A stretch of 47,356 nucleotides of DNA, taken from assembly GCF_016905445.1 (NCBI RefSeq), contig NZ_JAFEXF010000031.1, positions 1 through 47,356 of the forward strand, given 5' to 3'. Of this stretch, positions 40,886-47,356 are shown one piece after another. The notes under the pieces are model-generated. The model saw only the letters and a program-made list of their open reading frames with translations, had not been told where the DNA came from and did no database searches. Every line of letters begins with the position of its first letter. Within the stretch, counting starts at the first letter, position 1. Origin of the DNA: Streptomyces sp. G44. GTDB taxonomy: Bacteria; Actinomycetota; Actinomycetes; Streptomycetales; Streptomycetaceae. A program made the translations under genes and the position numbers.

Positions 40886-40968
40886 GCGGCCGTTGCTGAA
40901 TGGTATAAGCAGAGGTTTTAGGTGCCTCGGGGCATTTGCCCATGTGGGTTCGACTCCCATCGGCCGCA
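40886..40968 (+). tRNA. tRNA-Leu (UAG anticodon)
   Basis: A complete class II cloverleaf. The acceptor stem GCGGCCG pairs with CGGCCGC. The anticodon stem GAGGT/GCCTC encloses the loop TTTAGGT with anticodon TAG at 40919-40921, a long variable arm GGGGCATTTGCCC follows, and the T arm is GTGGGTTCGACTCCCAT. The discriminator is A, as for leucine. CCA is not encoded. Confidence 0.95.
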
Positions 40969-40972
40969 CATC

Positions 40973-41007
40973 GCGAAGGGGCCGTCCGCTTCGGACGGCC
41001 CCTTCGC
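40973..41007. terminator. Bidirectional 16-bp hairpin
   Basis: GCGAAGGGGCCGTCCG, loop CTT, and its exact complement. It lies between the tRNA and the convergent rdgB stop and can end transcripts from both sides. Confidence 0.85.
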
Positions 41008-41013
41008 CATGGC

Positions 41014-41616
41014 TCAGCCCAACAACTCCCGCACCACCGGCACCAACCCCCGGAACGCCTCCCCGCGATGGCTGATCGCGTTCTTCTCCTCTGCCGTCAG
41101 CTCCGCGCACGTGCGCGTCTCGCCCTCCGGCTGGAGGATCGGGTCGTAGCCGAAGCCGCCGGAGCCCGCGGGGGCAGTCCGCAGGACGCCTCGCAGGCGG
41201 CCCTCGACCACCCGCTCCGTGCCGTCCGGCAGCGCCAGGGCCGCCGCGCAGGCGAAGTGGGCGGCGCGGTGTTCCGCGGAGATGTCGGACAGCTGGGCCA
41301 GCAGCAGTTCCAGGTTCGCGGTGTCGTCGCCGTGGCGGCCGGCCCAGCGGGCGGAGAAGATGCCGGGGGCTCCGCCGAGGACGTCGACGCACAGCCCGGA
41401 GTCGTCGGCGACGGCGGGCAGCCCGGTCGCCTGGGCCAGGGCGTGCGCCTTGAGCAGGGCGTTCTCGGCGAAGGTGACGCCGGTTTCCTTGACGTCGGGG
41501 ATCTCGGGGTAGGCGTCCGCGCCGACGAGCTCATGGGTGAGGCCTGCGTCGGCGAGGATCGCCCGCAGTTCCGTGATCTTGCCGTTGTTGCGGGTGGCGA
41601 GGATGAGGCGGGTCAT
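41014..41616 (-). CDS. rdgB: RdgB/HAM1 non-canonical purine NTP pyrophosphatase
   Basis: A 200-residue housecleaning nucleotidase that hydrolyses dITP, XTP and similar to monophosphates. Signature blocks are visible: LILATRNNGKITELRAIL (phosphate-binding TxNxxK), FAENALLKAHALAQATG, VADDSGLCVDVLGGAPGIFS, ARWAG, and GFGYDPILQPEGETRTCAEL with SHRGEAF near the end. It lies in a conserved run with the rph gene, transcribed in the same direction. Confidence 0.95.
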   Translation of the reverse strand: MTRLILATRNNGKITELRAILADAGLTHELVGADAYPEIPDVKETGVTFAENALLKAHALAQATGLPAVADDSGLCVDVLGGAPGIFSARWAGRHGDDTANLELLLAQLSDISAEHRAAHFACAAALALPDGTERVVEGRLRGVLRTAPAGSGGFGYDPILQPEGETRTCAELTAEEKNAISHRGEAFRGLVPVVRELLG

Positions 41617-41660
41617 GCCCCCAGTATCCAGGGAAGTGTCCGGGGGATACGACGGGTCCG

Positions 41661-42056
41661 CTACGGCGTGCAGACCTTCGTCAGTTCACCCGCCGCGTCG
41701 GTGACGGGGCCGACGTCGGGGGTGTTGTCGCCGTTCCTGATGGCCTCGCGGACGTTGCCGACGGCCTTGTCGAGGTCGTCGACCGCCTTGTTCACGTCGG
41801 TGTCGTCGGTCTTGTCGCTGATCTTGTCGAGGTTCTTGCCGATGTCGTCGAGGGCCCGGTCGGCCTCGGCGGGGTTGTCGGCGGCGTTCTCGACGGCCTG
41901 TTGCAGGTCGGTGACGCTGTCGGCGATGGTGTCCGCGGTCTGGACGCAGTCCAGGGCCTTGCTGACGGCGTCGCAGCCGACGAGGCCGGCGGCGGCCGGT
42001 ACGGCGATCAGGGCTGTGGCGACAGCGGTGGCGATACGACGGTGGCGCGCGGCCAT
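41661..42056 (-). CDS. Small secreted lipoprotein, helical
   Basis: A 131-residue protein with an N-terminal signal (RRIATAVATALIAVPAAAGL) and a lipobox VGC around residue 28. The mature part is acidic and helical, with heptad-like sequence (TADTIADSVTDLQQAVENAA, DDIGKNLDKISDKTDD) and a cysteine near each end, perhaps disulfide bonded. I do not recognise a family. It lies between rdgB and rph and is likely a cell-surface protein. Confidence 0.8.
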   Translation of the reverse strand: MAARHRRIATAVATALIAVPAAAGLVGCDAVSKALDCVQTADTIADSVTDLQQAVENAADNPAEADRALDDIGKNLDKISDKTDDTDVNKAVDDLDKAVGNVREAIRNGDNTPDVGPVTDAAGELTKVCTP

Positions 42057-42187
42057 GGTTGGGTCCCTCCCCGTGGGCGTACGGGCGCGCGGTCCCTCCC
42101 GTGCGCCCGTACTCGTGACTACTTGTAACAACGCCCGTGAGGGGGCCGTTGGTTGCCTGTGTGACGCGACTCGCCGCCGCGCCCCGG

Positions 42188-42934
42188 TCAGCGCGTCGCT
42201 TCGAGTGCCTCGCGCTGGAGGGCGGCGAGGTCCTCGCAGCCGCCGACGGCGAGGTCGAGGAGGGCGTTGAGCTCCTTGCGGTCGAAGGGCTCGGCCTCGG
42301 CGGTGCCCTGGACCTCGACGAAGCGGCCGTCGCCGGTGCAGACGACGTTCATGTCGGTCTCGGCCCTGACGTCCTCCTCGTAGCAGAGGTCGAGGAGGGG
42401 GACGCCGCCGACGATGCCGACGGAGACGGCCGAGACGGTGTCGGTGAGGGGCTTGCGGCCGGCCTTGACGAGCTTCTTGGCCTGGGCCCAGGCGACGGCG
42501 TCGGCGAGGGCGACGTAGGCGCCGGTGATGGCGGCCGTGCGGGTGCCGCCGTCGGCCTGGAGGACGTCGCAGTCGAGGACGATGGTGTTCTCGCCGAGGG
42601 ACTTGTAGTCGATGACGGCGCGCAGGCTGCGGCCGATGAGGCGGGAGATCTCGTGGGTGCGGCCGCCGATCTTGCCGCGGACGGCTTCGCGGTCGCCGCG
42701 GGTGTTGGTGGAGCGGGGCAGCATCGAGTACTCGGCGGTGACCCACCCCTCGCCGCTGCCCTTGCGCCAGCGCGGGACGCCTTCGGTGACGGAGGCGGTG
42801 CAGAAGACCTTGGTGTCGCCGAAGGAGATGAGGACGGAGCCCTCGGCGTGCTTGCTCCAGCCGCGTTCGATGGTGACGGGGCGGAGCTGTTCGGGGGTGC
42901 GGCCGTCGATGCGGGGCGAGAGCGTAGAGGACAT
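42188..42934 (-). CDS. rph: RNase PH
   Basis: A 248-residue phosphorolytic exoribonuclease that trims tRNA 3' ends. It has the family start [58 protein letters not shown], and [20 protein letters not shown] with the phosphate-site Arg, ending [17 protein letters not shown]. Length is normal. It is divergent to nothing; its upstream gap holds the terminator of the EIIB gene. Confidence 0.96.
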   Translation of the reverse strand: MSSTLSPRIDGRTPEQLRPVTIERGWSKHAEGSVLISFGDTKVFCTASVTEGVPRWRKGSGEGWVTAEYSMLPRSTNTRGDREAVRGKIGGRTHEISRLIGRSLRAVIDYKSLGENTIVLDCDVLQADGGTRTAAITGAYVALADAVAWAQAKKLVKAGRKPLTDTVSAVSVGIVGGVPLLDLCYEEDVRAETDMNVVCTGDGRFVEVQGTAEAEPFDRKELNALLDLAVGGCEDLAALQREALEATR

Positions 42935-42959
42935 GGGCTGAGCCTATCGGGACATGGGT

Positions 42960-42992
42960 GAGGGCCCTCCCTGGTCGGCGGGGAGGGCCCTC
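42960..42992 (-). terminator. Hairpin after the PTS EIIB gene
   Basis: GAGGGCCCTCCC, 9-base loop, GGGAGGGCCCTC. A 12-bp perfect stem 35 bp after the EIIB stop and before rph. Confidence 0.8.
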
Positions 42993-43026
42993 TTCCGTGG
43001 AGCCGTGAACCGTGAGGTTCAGGGAC

Positions 43027-43260
43027 TCACATCATGTCTTCGATGTCCGCGGCGATCGGGTCGGCGTCGGTGCCGATGACGACCTGGATCGCGGTGCCCA
43101 TCTTGACGACGCCGTGGGCGCCGGCGGCCTTCAGCGCGGCGTCGTCGACGAGGTCCGGGTCGTGGACCTCGGTGCGCAGCCGGGTGATGCAGCCCTCGAC
43201 CTCTTCGATGTTGTCGATGCCGCCGAGCCCGGCGACGATCTTCTCAGCCTTGCTGGCCAT
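43027..43260 (-). CDS. nagF: PTS EIIB component, N-acetylglucosamine-type (NagF)
   Basis: A 77-residue soluble phosphocarrier. The phosphorylated Cys24 lies in the canonical GCITRLRTEV motif, preceded by KIVAGLGGIDNIEEVE. It passes phosphate from EIIA to the incoming sugar bound by the separate EIIC proteins nearby. The B and C components being encoded separately, with C in two copies, matches the Streptomyces nagF-nagE1-nagE2 arrangement. It is divergent from nagE1 and shares a dre-containing promoter region. Confidence 0.9.
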   Translation of the reverse strand: MASKAEKIVAGLGGIDNIEEVEGCITRLRTEVHDPDLVDDAALKAAGAHGVVKMGTAIQVVIGTDADPIAADIEDMM

Positions 43261-43436
43261 GTGTTTCTCCCTGGTTCCAAAGGACGCGGCCTCAGCACGC
43301 CGTAGGTCCGCCGTGTCACGTTAACGCACGGTTGGACCATCTTCGCGGGCGGTCGGAGCGCACGTACTCAATGATGACGATCAAGGTGTCGTCGCCTCGT
43401 GCCGGATCGCGTCGAGGCGGCGCCCCACCCGTTCCA

Positions 43437-43452
43437 ACTGGTCTACACCAGT
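43437..43452. promoter_or_regulatory. DasR-responsive element (dre) upstream of nagE1/nagF
   Basis: ACTGGTCTACACCAGT has full 7-bp arms around a 2-base centre and matches the DasR consensus almost exactly. It lies 42 bp upstream of nagE1 and 176 bp from nagF. DasR is the GntR-type repressor lifted by glucosamine-6-phosphate. Confidence 0.9.
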
Positions 43453-43494
43453 TTAGGGCGACCGCCAAACCAGGCCTGTCCCGGGAGGACGCCG

Positions 43495-44820
43495 ATGAGT
43501 TCCGACGCTGCCGCGGCCCCGCGGAAGAAGCCGCGGAAGAAGTGGTGGAACGGCCTGTTCCAGGGCTTGCAGAAGATGGGCCGCAGCCTCCAGCTGCCCA
43601 TCGCGGTGCTGCCGGCCGCCGGCATCCTCAACCGCCTCGGCCAGCCGGACGTCTTCGGCGACGACGGGCTCGGCTGGACGAACGTGGCCAAGGTCTTCGC
43701 GGCGGCCGGCGGCTCCCTGCTCGACTCCTCGCTCGGGCTGCCGCTGCTGTTCTGCATCGGTGTCGCGATCGGCATGGCGAAGAAGTCGGACGGGTCCACG
43801 GCGCTCGCGGCGGTCGCGGGCTTCCTCGTCTACTACGCGGTGCTCCGCGCCTTCCCCGACGACTGCCCGAGCGACACCACCTTCTCGGCCGCCGGGATGT
43901 GGGGCGGCGTCTGCGTCGCGGAGGACGGGACGGTGGCGCAGGCGGCGTACCAGAACCCGGGGGTCTTCGGCGGCATCGTGATGGGTCTGCTGGCGGCCTG
44001 GTTCTGGCAGCGCTACCACCGCGTGAAGCTGGTCGACTGGCTCGGCTTCTTCAACGGCCGCCGGCTGGTGCCGATCATCATGGCGTTCGTGGGGCTGGTC
44101 TTCGCGGGGCTGTGCGTGTGGATCTGGCCGCCGATCGGTGACGCGCTGACCAACTTCTCGAAGTGGCTGGTGGATCTGGGCTGGCTGGGCTCGGGCATCT
44201 TCGGCGTCGCCAACCGGGCGCTGCTCACGGTGGGCCTGCACCAGTTCCTGAACACCTTCGTGTGGTTCCAGTTCGGCGACTACACGAAGCCGGACGGCAC
44301 GATGGTGCACGGCGACATCAACCGGTTCCTGGCGGGTGACCCGTCGGCGGGCCAGTTCACCTCGGGGTTCTTCCCGATCATGATGTTCGCGCTGCCCGCG
44401 GCGGCCCTCGCGATCACGCACTGCGCGCGGCCGGAGCGGCGCAAGGTGGTCGGCGGCATGATGCTGTCGGTCGGCCTGACGTCGTTCGTCACGGGCATCA
44501 CCGAGCCGATCGAGTACTCGTTCCTGTTCATCGCCCCGCTGCTGTACGCGCTGCACGCGGTGCTCACGGGTGTGTCGATGGCGGTGACGTGGGCGCTGGG
44601 AGTGAAGGACGGGTTCAGCTTCTCGGCGGGGCTGATCGACTACGTCATCAACTGGAGTCTGGCGACCAAGCCGTGGCTGATCCTGCTGATCGGTCTGGGC
44701 TTCGGGATCGTGTACTACTTCGTATTCCGCTTCGTGATCGTGCGGTTCGATCTGGCGACGCCGGGGCGTGAACCGGAGGAGGAGGCGGAGGCGTTGGACC
44801 AGGAGCAGACGAAGGCCTGA
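43495..44820 (+). CDS. nagE1: PTS EIIC component, N-acetylglucosamine-type (NagE1)
   Basis: A 441-residue membrane channel with about ten membrane segments of the glucose-superfamily EIIC. Signatures include QKMGRSLQLPIAVLPAAGIL, KKSDGSTALAAVAGFLVYY, VANRALLTVGLHQFLNTF (sugar-binding His), GFFPIMMFALPAAALAI, and GITEPIEYSFLFIAPLLY with the catalytic Glu. No EIIB domain is fused. GGGAGG precedes ATG 43495. The C-terminal tail is acidic (EEEAEALDQEQTKA). It is a paralogue of nagE2. Confidence 0.9.
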   Translation: MSSDAAAAPRKKPRKKWWNGLFQGLQKMGRSLQLPIAVLPAAGILNRLGQPDVFGDDGLGWTNVAKVFAAAGGSLLDSSLGLPLLFCIGVAIGMAKKSDGSTALAAVAGFLVYYAVLRAFPDDCPSDTTFSAAGMWGGVCVAEDGTVAQAAYQNPGVFGGIVMGLLAAWFWQRYHRVKLVDWLGFFNGRRLVPIIMAFVGLVFAGLCVWIWPPIGDALTNFSKWLVDLGWLGSGIFGVANRALLTVGLHQFLNTFVWFQFGDYTKPDGTMVHGDINRFLAGDPSAGQFTSGFFPIMMFALPAAALAITHCARPERRKVVGGMMLSVGLTSFVTGITEPIEYSFLFIAPLLYALHAVLTGVSMAVTWALGVKDGFSFSAGLIDYVINWSLATKPWLILLIGLGFGIVYYFVFRFVIVRFDLATPGREPEEEAEALDQEQTKA

Positions 44821-44854
44821 CCGGGCCGCCCGGGCGCTTCTCCCGGCTCTCCAC

Positions 44855-44885
44855 AAGGCCCTCGGACCTCGGGTCCGGGGGTCTT
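44855..44885 (+). terminator. Hairpin after nagE1
   Basis: AAGGCCCTCGGACC, loop TCG, GGTCCGGGGGTCTT (14 bp with two G-T pairs), followed by a pyrimidine-rich stretch. Confidence 0.75.
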
Positions 44886-44958
44886 TGGTCTGCCTTTTCC
44901 GGATATGGCCCAGCCCACAGGAATGACAGGTTCCTTACGCCACCTTCACCGTGCTACA

Positions 44959-44974
44959 ACAGGTCTACACCACT
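44959..44974. promoter_or_regulatory. dre1 upstream of nagE2
   Basis: ACAGGTCTACACCACT, a close match to the DasR consensus. It abuts the second box at 44975 with no gap, about 100 bp before the nagE2 start. Confidence 0.88.
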
Positions 44975-44990
44975 AATGGTGTAGACCACG
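44975..44990. promoter_or_regulatory. dre2 upstream of nagE2
   Basis: AATGGTGTAGACCACG, the same motif in inverted orientation, directly following dre1. Together they form a 32-bp double operator, consistent with the strong DasR control known for nagE2 genes. Confidence 0.85.
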
Positions 44991-45074
44991 CGGCCTTCTC
45001 GCCGCGTCCCCCGGAGACGCCGCCGTCCCCCACTTCCGTGTCCCCAGGCGGCGCCTTGCCCACTGGAGGAAGTT

Positions 45075-46349
<1,275 letters not shown>

Positions 46350-46366
46350 CCTGCGGCCCAGCTGAA

Positions 46367-46409
46367 CGGCGAAGGCCCCGGAACCGGTTCGGTTCCGGGG
46401 CCTTCGCCG
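46367..46409. terminator. 19-bp perfect bidirectional terminator after nagE2
   Basis: CGGCGAAGGCCCCGGAACC, loop GGTTC, and the exact complement. It lies between nagE2 and the convergent MBL-fold gene. Confidence 0.9.
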
Positions 46410-46418
46410 TGCCCGGCG

Positions 46419-47171
46419 TCAGACCTCGTACGTCACCCCGGGCGCCGCGAGCTCCGCCGGCCCCCCGTACACCGCCCGCGCGTCCGCGAGGTTCACCTGG
46501 GGGTCCGTCCACGGCGGGATGTGGGTGAGCAGCAGCCTTCCCGCGCCCGCGCGCCGCGCGCACTCGCCCGCCTCGCGGCCGTTGAGGTGCAGGTCGGGGA
46601 TGTCCTCCTTGCCGTGCGTGAACGCCGCCTCGCACAGGAAGAGATCCGTGCCCGCGGCGAGTTCGTCCAGGCTGTCGCAGCTGCCGGTGTCGCCGGAGTA
46701 CGTGAGGGACCTGCCGCCGTGCTCGACCCGGATGGCGTACGCCTCGACGGGGTGGCGCACCTTCTCCGTGCGCACCGAGAAGGGGCCGATCTCGAACGAC
46801 GCCGGCTTGACCGTGTGGAAGTCGAAGACCTCGCTCATCGAGGAGGCGGACGGCGTGTCGGCGTACGCGGTGGTGAGGCGCTGCTCGGTGCCCTCGGGGC
46901 CGTAGACCGGGATGGGGGCGCAGCGGCCGCCCTCGTGCCGGTAGTAGCGCGCCACGAAGTACGCGCACATGTCGATGCAGTGGTCGGCGTGCAAGTGGCT
47001 GAGGAAGATCGCGTCGAGGTCGTACAGACCGATGTGGCGCTGCAACTCGCCGAGGGCGCCATTGCCCATGTCGAGCAGCAACCGGAAGCCGTCGGCCTCG
47101 ACGAGGTAGCTCGAGCAGGCCGACTCCGCTGACGGAAACGACCCCGAGCAGCCGACGACGGTGAGCTTCAT
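46419..47171 (-). CDS. Metallo-beta-lactamase-fold hydrolase (RNase Z/phosphodiesterase-like)
   Basis: A 250-residue MBL-fold protein. The zinc motif is SHLHADHCIDM (His59-x-His61-x-Asp63-His64), followed by VRHPVEAYAIRV, LTYSGDTGSCDSLDELA (bridging Asp), CEAAFTH and LLLTHIPPW with the final His. The beginning MKLTVVGCSGSFPSAESA is typical of the tRNase-Z/PhnP-like branch. It probably cleaves a phosphodiester or cyclic nucleotide; the target is unknown. It converges on nagE2. Confidence 0.9.
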   Translation of the reverse strand: MKLTVVGCSGSFPSAESACSSYLVEADGFRLLLDMGNGALGELQRHIGLYDLDAIFLSHLHADHCIDMCAYFVARYYRHEGGRCAPIPVYGPEGTEQRLTTAYADTPSASSMSEVFDFHTVKPASFEIGPFSVRTEKVRHPVEAYAIRVEHGGRSLTYSGDTGSCDSLDELAAGTDLFLCEAAFTHGKEDIPDLHLNGREAGECARRAGAGRLLLTHIPPWTDPQVNLADARAVYGGPAELAAPGVTYEV

Positions 47172-47356
47172 GAAGCTGGAACCTCCGCGCTGGCGAAAGA
47201 GCTGGGGGGTGGGTGTGCGGTCCGTCGAGCGTAAGGCGCGAAACGGCTGGTCGCTCCTCCGTCGTGGGCCGTTGTGGGCGAACTCACCTGCGCTGTCGCC
47301 GGTTCGGGGGGGGTGCGGGGCGGGCGTGCGGGCCGGGGGTTCGGTGAGGGGTGGGG
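47172..47356. other. Upstream region of the MBL-fold gene (window end)
   Basis: 185 bp of GC-rich non-coding sequence with a G-run at 47305-47313. It should contain the promoter of the MBL-fold gene and perhaps that of a divergent gene beyond the window; no motif is clear. Confidence 0.4.

Noticed and set aside
40886..40968. tRNA-Leu as the attachment site of an integrated element
   Set aside because: The next gene on the 3' side is the core gene rdgB, with no integrase and no repeat of the tRNA end in the window.
42057..42187. Possible small gene or riboswitch upstream of the lipoprotein
   Set aside because: Only a weak dyad (CAACGCCC/GGGCCGTTG) is visible; no conserved RNA core and no start with a ribosome site.

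Overview
The window is a high-GC chromosomal segment of a Streptomyces-type actinomycete. Several things point there: GTG/TTG starts, DasR-type operator boxes at N-acetylglucosamine transport genes, an AbaA/WhiJ-like regulator cluster, a class E sortase, a DUF6412-YidC pair, the dispersed Streptomyces intergenic repeat at 29.6 kb, and in-frame TTA (bldA-type) codons. About 48 genes are supported. The left part is accessory and the right third is conserved core.

Left part (1-17.2 kb). The window opens inside an IS5-type transposase, followed by a methyltransferase and a decayed HAD-IIA hydrolase. A seven-gene minus-strand operon (1362-7990) then encodes an aminophosphonate module: GntR/HutC regulator, FAD amine oxidase, phosphonatase-like HAD, ABC ATPase, two permeases and a lipoprotein binding protein. 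A LAQTG surface protein, a non-coding array of 72-bp repeats, a ROK regulator divergent from a Gfo/Idh/MocA oxidoreductase, an FAH-family enzyme, a second YidC with its DUF6412 partner, a class E sortase and a SEC-C protein follow.

Defence island (17.3-20.9 kb). A NaeI-type endonuclease, a Vsr mismatch nicking enzyme, a C5-cytosine methyltransferase and an HNH nuclease form a compact, lower-GC block. It is followed by an ATP-binding/XRE-DUF5753/DUF397 regulatory trio, a nucleoside deaminase, and a GlxA-type regulator split by a single in-frame TAA.

Middle (24.8-36.2 kb). This holds an MFS transporter, a DUF445 membrane protein with a small ORF directly upstream, a secreted SGNH hydrolase, a DUF1707 protein, a three-gene ABC-2 exporter, a bifunctional penicillin-binding protein with a TDGG-rich tail, and a small SMR exporter. 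A guanidine-III riboswitch precedes the SMR gene, which marks it as a guanidinium exporter.

Right part (36.3-47.4 kb). GroES-like protein, DUF3618, Bcp peroxiredoxin, ProP-like symporter, two tandem paralogous HNH genes built from repeated 45-50 residue modules, tRNA-Leu(UAG), RdgB, a lipoprotein, RNase PH, and the GlcNAc phosphotransferase set (nagF, nagE1, nagE2 with three dre boxes). It ends with a metallo-beta-lactamase-fold hydrolase. Long perfect hairpins separate most units here.

The best candidates for unusual biology are the NaeI/Vsr/HNH island, the modular HNH pair with two TTA codons, the 72-bp repeat array, the interrupted glxA gene, the uORF-DUF445 arrangement and the 14-bp tandem repeats upstream of DUF6412-YidC.
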